DNA of 64,000 nt, taken from the NCBI GenBank assembly GCA_900315705.1, contig ONAB01000001.1, positions 1 through 64,000 on the forward strand, given 5' to 3'. The position numbers were made by a program, and so were the translations under genes. Shown here piece by piece: positions 51,870 to 61,432 of this stretch (positions are counted from its first letter, which is position 1; every line of letters begins with the position of its first letter). The stretch comes from an uncultured Bacteroidales bacterium. Its GTDB lineage: Bacteria > Bacteroidota > Bacteroidia > Bacteroidales > WCHB1-69. The notes beneath the pieces are model-generated. The model was given only the letters and a program-made list of their open reading frames with translations. It was not told where the DNA came from and did no database searches.

Positions 51870-52523
51870 TTAATATTGATTTTCAAAAATGATTTTGTCA
51901 GTCAGCAGAGGGCTGTTCCAGATATCTTCCGGGAAGACCACGGGGCCGTTGGTGTGGATGGGGACGCGGTGCCACCGGTCCTCGCAGAGGTCAATGCCGC
52001 AGTCGGCAAAGATGAGGCGGACGAGTTCAGTGCAGTAGAGGGTGGAGGTGTCGTCCAAGTCGTAGTGGTTGTCAAAGAGCACTTTGCGCTGCACGAGTTG
52101 CAGGGCGTGCTGCGAGGCGACATCCGCGATGGAGTCGCCGCAATCAACACGGGCGCGCGCCCCGGCTTTGGCTCTGTCGGGGCGGAAGAACTCGCCGACG
52201 GGCTCGCATTTGAGGTATTCGGGTTCACCTTTGGCGGCCTCGCCCGGCACAGCGTGCAAGACGCACCACTGCTTTCCGTCGTGGTAGGCAATCCCGATAT
52301 GGGAGAAGTTGCCTGCGCTCAAGTTGGTCACCACACGGCTCTCGTAGCCGTGGCCGGTTCGGAACAGCAGGTCGCCATTGCGAAGGCCGGTCGTGTCGTA
52401 CAGGACTGTATGTGACGGTTCGCTTTTATCCTTATGCGCACAGCCCGTAGCCATCCACAGGAGCACTCCTGCGAGGAGTATTGTGGGCAGTAGCGGGAAG
52501 AAGATGCGGCGACTGTGTGTCAT
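51870..52523 (-). CDS. YiiX-like NlpC/P60-family cysteine hydrolase, lipoprotein
   Basis: 217 residues. Signal with lipobox LLWMATGCAHKD. Permuted papain-like fold: LRNGDLLFRTGHGYESRVV, His in AGNFSHIGIAY, and Cys in STLYCTELVRLIF. Relatives hydrolyse peptide or lipid-ester bonds in the envelope. Periplasmic lipid-anchored enzyme; substrate unknown. Confidence 0.85.
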   Translation of the reverse strand: MTHSRRIFFPLLPTILLAGVLLWMATGCAHKDKSEPSHTVLYDTTGLRNGDLLFRTGHGYESRVVTNLSAGNFSHIGIAYHDGKQWCVLHAVPGEAAKGEPEYLKCEPVGEFFRPDRAKAGARARVDCGDSIADVASQHALQLVQRKVLFDNHYDLDDTSTLYCTELVRLIFADCGIDLCEDRWHRVPIHTNGPVVFPEDIWNSPLLTDKIIFENQY

Positions 52524-52540
52524 AGAGGTTTTTTAGGCGG

Positions 52541-52548
52541 CAAATATA
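52541..52548 (-). promoter_or_regulatory. Minus-7 box (TATATTTG) for the YiiX-like gene
   Basis: TATATTTG, 18 bases before the ATG at 52523. Confidence 0.45.
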
Positions 52549-52571
52549 ATGTTTTTCCGAACAGTGCAGAC

Positions 52572-52600
52572 ATAAAAAAAGCGGTGAAAAACACCGCTTT
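52572..52600 (-). terminator. Intrinsic terminator of the EF-G2 gene
   Basis: AAAGCGGTG (52578-52586) pairs with CACCGCTTT (52592-52600), followed on the minus strand by a run of T. Confidence 0.85.
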
Positions 52601-52624
52601 TGATAAATATTCCAATAACAAATA

Positions 52625-54754
52625 TTATTCTTCGTCTTTGTTTTCCTCTTCGTACTTTTTGATGATTTCGCTCTGGACATCAACAGGAACTTGCTGGTAT
52701 TCGGCGAACTTCATACTGTAGGAGGCACGGCCGGAGGTGATGGAGCTCAACGTGGTGGAGTATTTGTTGAGTTCTGCCAACGGAATCTTGGCGTGGATGA
52801 TCTGGAAGGCGCCTTCGTTGTCCATACCCATCATAATGCCGCGGCGGCCCTGGAGGTCAGTCATCACATCACCCATACGGTCGGAAGGAACGAAGATGTC
52901 CACGTCGTAGATGGGTTCGAGAATCTTCGGACCAGCGTTTTTGAAGGCCTCTTTGAAGGCGTTACGACCGGCCAACTTGAATGCCAACTCGTTGGAGTCA
53001 ACGGGGTGCATTTTACCGTCGTAGATGTTGACAACGATGTCGCGGGCATAAGAACCGGTGAGGGGACCCTCTTCCATCTTCTCCATAATACCCTTGAGGA
53101 TAGCCGGCATAAAGCGTGCGTCGATGGCACCGCCGACGATACAGTTGTTATAGATGAGCTTACCGCCCCAAGGCAGGTCGTACGTCTCCGTGGCACGGAT
53201 GGGGTACTTGGTCTGGTTGGGCATACCATCGTAGTAGGACTCGATGAGCATATGAACCTCACCGAACTGGCCGGAACCACCGGACTGCTTTTTGTGACGG
53301 TACATAGCCTCAGCGGAACGGGTGATGGTTTCGCGATAAGGAATCTTCGGAGCGTAGTATTCGACTTCAATCTTGTTGAGCTTCTCAATCATCCACTTGA
53401 CGATGTTGAGGTGCTGCTCGCCCTGACCGGAGATGATCATCTGCTTGAGTTCCTTGGATTGTTCCATCAGGAAGGTCGGGTCGGTCTTGCGGATTTCGTT
53501 GAGAGCGGCGCCGAGTTTCTCGTCGTCAGCGCTGTTCTTGGCTCTGACGGCGGTGCGGAACTTCGGATCGGGATAGGTGGTGGGCACAATCACATCCTCG
53601 CCCTTGGCCACCAGCGTGGTGCCGGTCGGGGTGGATTTGAGCTTGATGGTAGCCACGATATCACCGGCCACGGCTTTGTCAACCTCCACTCTGTTCTTGC
53701 CGGCGAAAGCAAGCAACTGGGAGATTCTCTCCTTGGTGTTGGTGGTGGTGTTGAGCAGGTCGGCAGCTTTCACGACTTCACCGTCACAAATCTTGATGAA
53801 GGCGACTTCGCCGAGGTGTTGCTCGATGGTGGTCTTGAACACAAAGCCCACGAAAGGCTCGGCGGCGTTGCACTTATGCTCGTTGCCGTTGGTGGCTTTC
53901 ATAGCGGGAGCCTCGTCGGGAGTCGGGCAGTTCTTGATGATGAGGTCCATCAGACGCTCGATGCCCTGGTCGTTGCGGGCGGAGGTGCAGATCACCGGGA
54001 AAGTGCCGCGGTTGGCGATACCCAATTTCAAACCTTTCACCATATCCTCTTCGGAGAGGGTGCCCTCTTCGAAGAACTTGTCCATCAGGGACTCTTCATT
54101 TTCAGCAGCAGCCTCGATGAGAGCGCTGTGCATCTCCTCGGCCTTGGCCATCTGGTCGGCGGGGATGTCTTCCACAACCATTTTGCCACCGTTGGCGGGG
54201 AACTTGAGGAGCTTCATCTGGAGCAGGTCGATGACGGAGTCGAAGCCGACACCGGCATTCACCGGGTACTGCAGGGGCATCACGCTGCCGCCGAAGTACT
54301 CCTTGAGCTGATGAAGAGTCTCATCGAAGTTGGCCTTCTCGTGGTCGAGCTGGTTGACGACGAACATCACGGGGACGTTCATAGCCTTCGTGTGACGCCA
54401 TTGGATCTCGGCACCCACGTCCACGCCGTTCTGGCTGTTGATCACCATCAAAGCGGTGTCCATCACGCGCATTGCACCGATGGCCTCGCCAATGAAATCA
54501 TCAAAACCCGGGCAATCCACCATATTGATCTTGCATCCTTGATATTCAGCATACATCACCGTGCTTTGGATGGACTGTTGTCTTTCCAACTCGACTTCGC
54601 GATAGTCGGAAATGGTGTTCTTGTCCTCTACGGTACCTCTTCTGCTGATGACACCGCCGTGAAAAGCCATAGCCTCGGCCAATGTCGTCTTACCTACGCG
54701 GTTACCGCCAATGATGGCAACGTTTCTGATCTCTTTGGTTTGATATATTTTCAT
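52625..54754 (-). CDS. EF-G paralogue lacking the catalytic histidine (EF-G2-like)
   Basis: 709 residues with all EF-G domains. P-loop GGNRVGKTTL (16-25) is intact, but the switch I ERGITI motif is ERQQSIQ and the switch II DTPGHVDF motif is DCPGFDDF (80-87), replacing the catalytic His by Phe84; G4 is NQLD (134-137). GTP hydrolysis should therefore be impaired. Bacteroides has such a second EF-G, reported to support translation with little or no GTP hydrolysis under starvation; I infer the same here. Stand-alone gene with its own terminator; the ordinary fusA with the str operon is not in this window. Confidence 0.9.
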   Translation of the reverse strand: MKIYQTKEIRNVAIIGGNRVGKTTLAEAMAFHGGVISRRGTVEDKNTISDYREVELERQQSIQSTVMYAEYQGCKINMVDCPGFDDFIGEAIGAMRVMDTALMVINSQNGVDVGAEIQWRHTKAMNVPVMFVVNQLDHEKANFDETLHQLKEYFGGSVMPLQYPVNAGVGFDSVIDLLQMKLLKFPANGGKMVVEDIPADQMAKAEEMHSALIEAAAENEESLMDKFFEEGTLSEEDMVKGLKLGIANRGTFPVICTSARNDQGIERLMDLIIKNCPTPDEAPAMKATNGNEHKCNAAEPFVGFVFKTTIEQHLGEVAFIKICDGEVVKAADLLNTTTNTKERISQLLAFAGKNRVEVDKAVAGDIVATIKLKSTPTGTTLVAKGEDVIVPTTYPDPKFRTAVRAKNSADDEKLGAALNEIRKTDPTFLMEQSKELKQMIISGQGEQHLNIVKWMIEKLNKIEVEYYAPKIPYRETITRSAEAMYRHKKQSGGSGQFGEVHMLIESYYDGMPNQTKYPIRATETYDLPWGGKLIYNNCIVGGAIDARFMPAILKGIMEKMEEGPLTGSYARDIVVNIYDGKMHPVDSNELAFKLAGRNAFKEAFKNAGPKILEPIYDVDIFVPSDRMGDVMTDLQGRRGIMMGMDNEGAFQIIHAKIPLAELNKYSTTLSSITSGRASYSMKFAEYQQVPVDVQSEIIKKYEEENKDEE

Positions 54755-54803
54755 TGGAGATTTTGATTAATTGATAATACGATTTAAGAAAATTTTTTGG
54801 GAG

Positions 54804-54875
54804 TACTGCGTACGAGAATCGAACTCGTATTGCAAGATTGAGAATCTTGATTCCTAACCGTTAGAAGAACGCAGC
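54804..54875 (-). tRNA. tRNA-Glu (anticodon CTC)
   Basis: 72 bases. Acceptor GCTGCGT/ACGCAGT (first pair G-U wobble), D-arm TCTAACGGTTAGGA, anticodon stem CAAGA/TCTTG with loop TTCTCAA (anticodon CTC at 54840-54842), T-arm ACGAG-TTCGATT-CTCGT. Discriminator A; no CCA encoded. The sequence resembles other Bacteroidales tRNA-Glu. It reads GAG codons. Confidence 0.9.
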
Positions 54876-54941
54876 AGTTAGATGCTTTTCAAAAAGCGTG
54901 CAAAGATACATTTTTTTTCTTTTTCTCGGAAAAGTTTTGGA

Positions 54942-55784
54942 TTATTTTGTAAATCCTTGAAGCATAATAATTTCCGAAGGCCAAAGCGTCTCATCCGGCG
55001 TCTCCAGAATGATAGGGATGTCGTCAAAACGGGGATCTTTCATAAAACGTTTGAAAAAATCGATGCCCAAAAGTCCCTTTCCGATGCTGTCGTGACGGTC
55101 CACCCGGGAGGCAAATTCCTTTTTTGTATCGTTAAGATGAATGGCCCGCAGGTAATGTGCCCCGATGACTTCATCGAATTCCCTGAATGTCTGGGCATAC
55201 CCCTCCTCAGTTTTGAGGTCGTAGCCGGCGGAATAGGTGTGGCAGGTGTCGATGCACACGCCCACGCGCGATTTGTCCTCCACCTTGTCGATGATGGCGG
55301 CGATGTGGTGGAAACTGAACCCTACGTTGGTGCCTTGCCCGGCGGTGTTTTCAATCACAGCGGTGACGCCAGCCGTCTTGTCAAGGGCAATGTTGATGCT
55401 TTCGGCGATGCGGTCAAGGCACTGCTCGAGGGTGATTTGCTTGAGATGGCTGCCGGGATGGAAGTTGAGCATCGTGAGTCCCAGTTGCTCGCAGCGCTGC
55501 ATCTCGTCCAAAAACGCGCGCCGCGATTTTTCCAGCGCCTCCGCCTCGGGCTGCCCCAGGTTGATGAGGTAGCTGTCGTGCGGCAGGATATGGTCGGCGG
55601 TGATGCCCACCTGCTCACAGTTGGCCTTGAAGGCCTCTATGGACTTGGCGGTGAGGGGCGGCGATACCCACTGCCGCTGGTTCTTGGTGAAAAGGGCAAA
55701 CGCCGTGGCGCCGACGCTGGCGGCATTCAACGGGGCGTTTTCCACACCTCCTGTGGCACTGACGTGCGGTCCGATATATTTCAT
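54942..55784 (-). CDS. nfo: Endonuclease IV (AP endonuclease)
   Basis: 280 residues from [13 protein letters not shown] at 55784; the frame runs on upstream through the porin gene's end, which is not coding here. Zinc-site motifs: [62 protein letters not shown]. Cleaves DNA 5' of abasic sites in base-excision repair. Starts 32 bases after the porin-like gene. Confidence 0.95.
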   Translation of the reverse strand: MKYIGPHVSATGGVENAPLNAASVGATAFALFTKNQRQWVSPPLTAKSIEAFKANCEQVGITADHILPHDSYLINLGQPEAEALEKSRRAFLDEMQRCEQLGLTMLNFHPGSHLKQITLEQCLDRIAESINIALDKTAGVTAVIENTAGQGTNVGFSFHHIAAIIDKVEDKSRVGVCIDTCHTYSAGYDLKTEEGYAQTFREFDEVIGAHYLRAIHLNDTKKEFASRVDRHDSIGKGLLGIDFFKRFMKDPRFDDIPIILETPDETLWPSEIIMLQGFTK

Positions 55785-55816
55785 AGGGTTGTTTATTCTA
55801 TTATAAATAATGAAGG

Positions 55817-56662
55817 CTATTGGATGTTGTAGCCGAAGGTGAGCTGCAGGTTGAAGTTGCGCTGCGCGAAGCCATTGCTGAAAAAACCGCCCTTGCTCTT
55901 GTCCTTGCACATATTCAACAAACCAAAATCAGCGCCCACTCCGATGTAGAATTGCGAGATTTGATAGCCGAGTTCCAAGGCGACACCCACATCCATCCGT
56001 TTCAGCATTTTGCCATTGTGAACAGTATAGGAGTTGACATAATCTTCGTTGTCAAGAGTATAGTATAGTCTTTGACGCTCGTTTTTATAAGGGTCGAGAC
56101 TGCCGCTGCCGAAATAGTGTTGGGTAGTGGTAGTGGTGGTGCCATTCTCCACCGAGTTGGTCGTTACGATGGCGGAGGCATCGTAGGCTAACATCCCCGA
56201 CAAGGTGCCGTCCAAGAAGAGACCGGCGCCCACAACGAGGTGGTTGGGTTTGGTGGAGAAATGGTAGTTAATCATCAGGGGAAGGCGCAGATGGTGCGTG
56301 GTGTAAGTGTTTATCGATCCGATGGAATAGCTGGATGTGGAGACTTCGATATCGCCTTCCATATAGCGGCACTGCTGTTCCTGGCCAAACCGCTGCCATA
56401 CGTAGAGGAGTCCGGTTTGGAAATGGAATTTGTTTTTGATCGGCACATCAAAGACAAAACCCGCGTGTGCGCCGATTTTCATCTTTTGCGTCGAGGTGTA
56501 ATTTTTCCCGCTAATATAGGAGAAGGAGATTTGCCGGATGAGTAGCGAGGAGCCATTGACGCCCACCCGGACACCGAATGTGTAGGCGGGGGTACTATTA
56601 TCTTGGGCCATTAGGGAGAATCCAAGAGCTCCGAACAGAAACAAGAACAAAAATTTTTTCAT
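55817..56662 (-). CDS. Outer-membrane beta-barrel (porin-family) protein
   Basis: 281 residues. Signal peptide [17 protein letters not shown] followed by alternating amphipathic strands ([80 protein letters not shown]) and a C-terminal [10 protein letters not shown]. The layout matches the outer-membrane beta-barrel domain of PorT-like/OMP_b-brl proteins. Function unknown. Promoter at 56691. Confidence 0.8.
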   Translation of the reverse strand: MKKFLFLFLFGALGFSLMAQDNSTPAYTFGVRVGVNGSSLLIRQISFSYISGKNYTSTQKMKIGAHAGFVFDVPIKNKFHFQTGLLYVWQRFGQEQQCRYMEGDIEVSTSSYSIGSINTYTTHHLRLPLMINYHFSTKPNHLVVGAGLFLDGTLSGMLAYDASAIVTTNSVENGTTTTTTQHYFGSGSLDPYKNERQRLYYTLDNEDYVNSYTVHNGKMLKRMDVGVALELGYQISQFYIGVGADFGLLNMCKDKSKGGFFSNGFAQRNFNLQLTFGYNIQ

Positions 56663-56690
56663 ACAATATATATTATATATGGGGGTTGCA

Positions 56691-56698
56691 AAAATACA
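56691..56698 (-). promoter_or_regulatory. Minus-7 box (TATTTTTG) for the porin-nfo pair
   Basis: TATTTTTG, 29 bases before the ATG at 56662 and only 4 bases beyond the rsmE stop. Confidence 0.5.
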
Positions 56699-56701
56699 AA
56701 A

Positions 56702-57424
56702 TTATTCTTCCCGGAAAGGGGCGGTTGCCACGACGGTGCAGCCGTAGAGACCGGCGGTTTCGGTACGCAGGCGGCGGTTGCCCAGTTTCACCTCGATGAA
56801 CTTCTCCGCGCGGGCGGTCGCGATTTCCGCCTCGCTGAAGTCGCCTTCGGGGCCGATGAGCAACACAACCTGGTCAGTGGCAAAGGTCTCAGCGGCAAAC
56901 TGGCGCGTGTTTTGGTCATCGCACCAGGCGATATAGCGGTCGGCGTCCCACGGACGCTGTTTCTCGATGAACTCTTTGAAAGTCAAAACCTCCATTGCGG
57001 GCAGCCAGGTGGTCTGGCACTGCTTGAGGGCGGCGATGGCCACGCGGCGCAGGCGCTCCATATTCACCCGCGGGCGTTCCGAATGGTCGCATATGATGAA
57101 GGTGATGGCCTCGATGCCGATTTCCACGCTCTTCTCCACAAACCACTCGATGCGGTCGGCGTTCTTGGTAGGGGCGATGGCAATGTGCAGGTGGCGCTTG
57201 CGCACCCCCACATTCTCACGCACCTCCCCGATTTCCAATTGACAGGCCTTGGGGTTGGGGGTCACCACCACGGCGGAGGCCTCGCGCCCCTGCCCGTCGG
57301 TGAGCAGCACTTCGTCGCCGGCCCGGTGGCGCAGCGCCCGGCAACAATGCTCCGACTCCTCGGCACTCAACGTGACCATCGGCTGGAGCAGGTCTGGATG
57401 ATAGAAATATTGGTCGAAAACCAT
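56702..57424 (-). CDS. rsmE: 16S rRNA (uracil-1498-N3) methyltransferase
   Basis: 240 residues from MVFDQYFYHPDLL at 57424; a much longer upstream frame overlaps the ABC-F gene and is not used. N-terminal PUA-like part and C-terminal SPOUT knot with LLIGPEGDFSEAEIATA and VKLGNRRLRTETAGLYG. Methylates U1498 of 16S rRNA. It follows the ABC-F gene by 38 bases, giving a ribosome-related pair. Confidence 0.93.
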   Translation of the reverse strand: MVFDQYFYHPDLLQPMVTLSAEESEHCCRALRHRAGDEVLLTDGQGREASAVVVTPNPKACQLEIGEVRENVGVRKRHLHIAIAPTKNADRIEWFVEKSVEIGIEAITFIICDHSERPRVNMERLRRVAIAALKQCQTTWLPAMEVLTFKEFIEKQRPWDADRYIAWCDDQNTRQFAAETFATDQVVLLIGPEGDFSEAEIATARAEKFIEVKLGNRRLRTETAGLYGCTVVATAPFREE

Positions 57425-57462
57425 AGTGTTTATTTTTGTTAAAAACGAGATTGTTCCCAGGT

Positions 57463-59355
57463 TCACTCGCCGATTTCGGACAGTTCCAGCCAGCGGTCGC
57501 CCTTCTCCTCCAGCAGCGTGTTGATTTCGTTGTAGCGGCGGCCCCATTCTGCAAACTCCTCCGGAGTGCCTTGCCCTAATGCCATTTTGCCCTCGATGTC
57601 GCTTTTTTCCTTTTCCAAGTCCGAAATTTCTTGTTCCAGCTGCTCTAATTCGCGTTGTTCCTTGTAAGAGCGCTTTTTCTTGACGTTCTCCCGGACGGGT
57701 TGCTCCTCCACCACGGGGCGGTTGGCCTTCTCGATCTTCTTCTGGATGCGCAGTTCGCGGTCCTTGGCCTGCCGGTATTCGGTGTAGTTGCCGTAGTAGT
57801 CCTTGATCTTCCCGTCGCCCTCGAACACGAAGATGTGATCGACCAGCTTGTTCATCAGCCAACGGTCGTGGGAGACGATGATGAGGCATCCGCCGAAATT
57901 CAGCAGGAAGTCCTCCAGCAGGTTCAGCGTGTCGATGTCGAAGTCGTTGGTGGGCTCGTCGAGGATGAGGAAATTAGGATTTTTTAAGAGGGTGATGAGC
58001 AGGTGGAGTTTGCGTTTCTCGCCGCCGCTGAGGTCCTCGTAGTAGGTGTACTGTTGGCTGAAGGGGAAGCCGAAGTGGTTGAGGAACTGGGAGGCGCTGA
58101 TGTAGTTGCCGTTGTCCATCCGGATGACCTCGGCGTGCTCCTTGACGAGTTCGAGGACGATTTTGTTGCCTGCATAGACCATCCCGTCTTGGGAGAAGTA
58201 CCCGAACTTGATGGTGAGACCCGGGGTGATTTTGCCCCCGTCGGGGCGCACCTCGCCCATAATCATCTTCAGGAAGGTGCTCTTGCCGGTGCCGTTTTTG
58301 CCGACGATGCCGCATTTCTCGCCTCTTTTGAAGATATAGGAGAAATCCTTGATGATGGTCTGGTCGGGATAGGCGAAATCCAGATGGCTTATTTCCAATA
58401 TTTTGTGCCCGATTCTTTCGGCTTGCACCTTGAACGCTTCGGGGGCCTGTTCCACTTTGCGGTCCATCTGCTCCTGCAGTTTCTCGAACTGGTTGATGCG
58501 GGCACGCGCCTTGGAGGTTCGGGCCTGCGGGGAGGTGTGCACCCACTCGAGCTCGCGACGGTAGAGGTTGCGCAAACGATCGTGCTCGGCGGCTTCGTTG
58601 GCGAGACGCTCGGCTTTTTTCTCGACAAAATAGTCGTATTTGCCGCGATAATGATACAGCGAGCCATTGCTCAACTCGAAGATGTCGCTGCACACGCGGT
58701 CGAGGAACGCACGGTCGTGCGTCACCATCAGGAGGGTGATGTTGGCGGAAGAGAGGTAGTTCTCCAGCCACTCGATCATCTCGACGTCCAGATGGTTGGT
58801 GGGCTCGTCAAGGATCAGCAGGTCGGTGTCGGCAATGAGCGTCTTGGCGAGGGCGGCCTTCTTGCGCTGCCCGCCCGACAGCTGGTTGACGTTCTTGAAG
58901 ATGTCGTGGATGCCGAACTTGGAGAGTATCTCCTTGATGCGAGACTCGTAGTCCCAGGCGTTGAGCCGGTCGATTTCAAGGATGGCGTTGTCCATCCGCT
59001 CCTGGGGTACCTTGTCGGTCATCCCCTGTTCGAGGAGGGTGACGCAGCTTTCGTACTCCTTGATGGCGCGCACCACGGGAGTCTCTTCGTCAAAGAGGGC
59101 ATTCAGCACCGAGTCGTCGCCGTTGAAACTGTCCATCTGGGGCAGATAAGAGACAACGATGTCGTTGCGAATGACAACCTCGCCCTCGTCGGGCGCTTCG
59201 CGTCCGGCAATAATGTTGAGGAGCGTGCTCTTGCCCGTGCCATTGCGGGCGATAAGCGCACTCTTCTGTCCCTTTTCCAACCCGAAGGTGATGTTACGGA
59301 ACAGGAGCTTCTCCCCAACCGTTTTGGAGAGATTGTTGACGGCGAGATAGTTCAT
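57463..59355 (-). CDS. ABC-F family ATPase (Uup-like)
   Basis: 630 residues, two ABC domains and no membrane part. Walker A: RNGTGKSTLLNI and GKNGTGKSTFLKM; signatures LSGGQRKKAAL and LSGGEKRKLHL; Walker B LLILDEPTNHLD and FLILDEPTNDFD. C-terminal coiled coil (QRELEQLEQEISDLEKEKSD) typical of Uup. ABC-F proteins act on the ribosome's exit site or on DNA-linked processes. Next gene is rsmE. Confidence 0.93.
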   Translation of the reverse strand: MNYLAVNNLSKTVGEKLLFRNITFGLEKGQKSALIARNGTGKSTLLNIIAGREAPDEGEVVIRNDIVVSYLPQMDSFNGDDSVLNALFDEETPVVRAIKEYESCVTLLEQGMTDKVPQERMDNAILEIDRLNAWDYESRIKEILSKFGIHDIFKNVNQLSGGQRKKAALAKTLIADTDLLILDEPTNHLDVEMIEWLENYLSSANITLLMVTHDRAFLDRVCSDIFELSNGSLYHYRGKYDYFVEKKAERLANEAAEHDRLRNLYRRELEWVHTSPQARTSKARARINQFEKLQEQMDRKVEQAPEAFKVQAERIGHKILEISHLDFAYPDQTIIKDFSYIFKRGEKCGIVGKNGTGKSTFLKMIMGEVRPDGGKITPGLTIKFGYFSQDGMVYAGNKIVLELVKEHAEVIRMDNGNYISASQFLNHFGFPFSQQYTYYEDLSGGEKRKLHLLITLLKNPNFLILDEPTNDFDIDTLNLLEDFLLNFGGCLIIVSHDRWLMNKLVDHIFVFEGDGKIKDYYGNYTEYRQAKDRELRIQKKIEKANRPVVEEQPVRENVKKKRSYKEQRELEQLEQEISDLEKEKSDIEGKMALGQGTPEEFAEWGRRYNEINTLLEEKGDRWLELSEIGE

Positions 59356-59393
59356 TGGCTGTTGGCGACTAGCAGTTGGCGATTAGCACGAAC

Positions 59394-59427
59394 GGCTAAT
59401 GGCCAATGGCTAATAGCTAATGGCTAT
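59394..59427. repeat. Heptamer tandem repeat GGCTAAT
   Basis: About four to five copies of GGCTAAT with minor variation lie between the ridA stop and the ABC-F start; the end of the array runs into the last ridA codons. Confidence 0.6.
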
Positions 59428-59798
59428 TTCACGGCGATGGATTCGATCTCCACCATTACGCCCTTGGGCAGGTCGCGGACGGCGAAGGCGGCGCGGGCGG
59501 GCGGGTTGGAGGTGAAGTATTTGGCATAAACCTCGTTCATCGCGCCGAAGTTGGCGATGTCGCTCAGCAGGCAGGTGGTCTTGACCACATTGTCGAATGT
59601 GTAGCCGGCCTCAGCGAGGATGGCGGAAATGTTCTTCATCACCTGCTCGGTCTGTGCAGTGATGCCTTCCGGGACGTTGCCGGTGGCGGGGTCAACGGGA
59701 ATCTGACCGGAGATAAACAACATACCGTTGGCTTCGATGGCTTGGCTGTAAGGACCGATGGCGGCGGGGGCTTTGTCGGTGTGGATAACTTTCTTCAT
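59424..59798 (-). CDS. ridA: RidA-family enamine/imine deaminase
   Basis: 124 residues, the usual length. Motifs IGPYSQAIEANGMLFISGQI, TTCLLSDIANFGAMNEVYAK, and the arginine in PPARAAFAVRDLP that binds the substrate acid. Removes reactive 2-aminoacrylate formed by PLP enzymes. Divergent from guaB with its own promoter. Confidence 0.95.
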   Translation of the reverse strand: MKKVIHTDKAPAAIGPYSQAIEANGMLFISGQIPVDPATGNVPEGITAQTEQVMKNISAILAEAGYTFDNVVKTTCLLSDIANFGAMNEVYAKYFTSNPPARAAFAVRDLPKGVMVEIESIAVK

Positions 59799-59848
59799 AT
59801 TATAAGAATCTGATAATGAAACAATTGTTTTTTTTAGTTTTGAATTTG

Positions 59849-59898
59849 CAAAAATAATCTTTTTCCATTCCCATTTTCCCTCTTTTTTTATATTTTTG
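59849..59898. promoter_or_regulatory. Divergent promoters of ridA and guaB
   Basis: TATTTTTG on the minus strand (59849-59856) for ridA and TATTTTTG on the plus strand (59891-59898) for guaB. Confidence 0.55.
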
Positions 59899-59921
59899 CA
59901 CGAAAATAAAATATGTGAATT

Positions 59922-61400
59922 ATGTCCTTTATTACTGATAGAATATCTCTTGACGGATTGACATTTGACGATGTCTTGTTAATCCCCGCCTATTCGGATG
60001 TTTTGCCGCGGGAAGTGAGTCTTCAGACGCGCTTCACCCGCAATATCAACCTCAACCTGCCTTTTGTTTCTGCTGCTATGGACACGGTGACCGAAGCAAA
60101 TATGGCCATCGCCATCGCCCGCGAGGGTGGTATCGGCGTGATCCATAAAAATATGCCGGTCGCCGAGCAGGCAAGGCAGGTGGCTTCCGTGAAGAGAGCC
60201 GAGAATGGTATGATCAACTCCCCCGTTGTCATCGGTCCCGACAAGACTGTGGGCGACGCGCTGCGCATTATGGCGGAGTACAAGATCGGCGGCATCCCTG
60301 TGGTGGACGAAAAGAATATCCTGATCGGCATTGTGACCAACCGCGATCTCCGTTTCGAGAAGGATTTCAACAAGAAGATTGACCAGGTGATGACCCGTGA
60401 GAACCTCATCACCACCTCCCGCAACACGGACCTCAACCGTGCCACCGACATCCTGCAGCAGCACAAGATCGAGAAGCTGCCGGTGGTGGCCGAGGATGGG
60501 ACGTTGCTGGGATTGATTACCTATAAGGACATCACGAAGGCAAAGGACAAACCCTTTGCGTGCAAGGACAGTCAGGGCCGCTTGCGTGTGGCGGCGGGCC
60601 TGGGCATCACCGCTGACGCAGTGGAACGTGCCGCCGCTTTGGTGGAGGCCGGCGTGGACGCTCTGGTGCTCGACAGTGCGCACGGCCATTCGATGAATGT
60701 CGTGAAGACGCTCCAGGCTGTGAAGTCGCGCTTCTCATCGGTAGATGTGGTGGTGGGCAACGTGGCCACGGGCGAGGCTGCCGTGATGCTGGCCGATGCT
60801 GGCGCCGACGCCGTCAAGGTGGGCATCGGACCGGGTTCCATTTGCACCACGCGTGTGGTGGCCGGTGTGGGCGTGCCCCAACTGAGTGCTGTCTATTCCG
60901 TCTATAAGGCTCTCCAACCCTACAACATCCCGCTGATTGCCGACGGTGGTATCCGCTACTCCGGTGACATCGTGAAGGCCCTCGCCGCGGGCGGCAGTTC
61001 CGTGATGCTTGGTGGCTTGCTGGCAGGTGTCGAGGAGTCGCCCGGCACTACCATCCTCTTTAACGGCCGTAAGTTCAAGACCTATCGCGGTATGGGCTCT
61101 CTGGAGGCAATGCAGCAGGGCTCCAAGGACCGCTATATGCAGAACGATGTCGTGGATGTCAAGAAACTTGTTCCCGAAGGTATTGTGGGCCGCGTGCCCT
61201 ACAAGGGCGACCTCTACGAAGTGGTCTATCAGATGGCTGGCGGCTTGCGGGCCGGTATGGGCTACATCGGCGCCCACAACATCGAGGAGATGCACAAGGC
61301 CAAGTTCTGCCGCATCACCAACGCCGGCGTGCTTGAGAGCCATCCCCACGATATCACCATCACTTCCGAGGCTCCCAACTACTCGAGTGATTCCAAATAG
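59922..61400 (+). CDS. guaB: IMP dehydrogenase
   Basis: 492 residues. N-terminal barrel start [20 protein letters not shown], two CBS domains inserted at about 95-210 ([48 protein letters not shown]), then the barrel with GPGSICTTR (catalytic Cys) and the flap [10 protein letters not shown]. Converts IMP to XMP, the first step to GMP. Confidence 0.97.
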   Translation: MSFITDRISLDGLTFDDVLLIPAYSDVLPREVSLQTRFTRNINLNLPFVSAAMDTVTEANMAIAIAREGGIGVIHKNMPVAEQARQVASVKRAENGMINSPVVIGPDKTVGDALRIMAEYKIGGIPVVDEKNILIGIVTNRDLRFEKDFNKKIDQVMTRENLITTSRNTDLNRATDILQQHKIEKLPVVAEDGTLLGLITYKDITKAKDKPFACKDSQGRLRVAAGLGITADAVERAAALVEAGVDALVLDSAHGHSMNVVKTLQAVKSRFSSVDVVVGNVATGEAAVMLADAGADAVKVGIGPGSICTTRVVAGVGVPQLSAVYSVYKALQPYNIPLIADGGIRYSGDIVKALAAGGSSVMLGGLLAGVEESPGTTILFNGRKFKTYRGMGSLEAMQQGSKDRYMQNDVVDVKKLVPEGIVGRVPYKGDLYEVVYQMAGGLRAGMGYIGAHNIEEMHKAKFCRITNAGVLESHPHDITITSEAPNYSSDSK

Positions 61401-61432
61401 TCTTTTTTATCAACCTTAAACCCCCCGAATCT

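Noticed and set aside
55785-55910. Upstream extension of the nfo frame
   Set aside because: It covers the end of the porin-like gene; the family start [10 protein letters not shown] at 55784 is clear.
57424-57889. 465-base upstream extension of the rsmE frame
   Set aside because: It lies in the wrong frame over the C-terminal part of the ABC-F gene and reads as low-complexity arginine/glycine sequence; rsmE starts properly at 57424.
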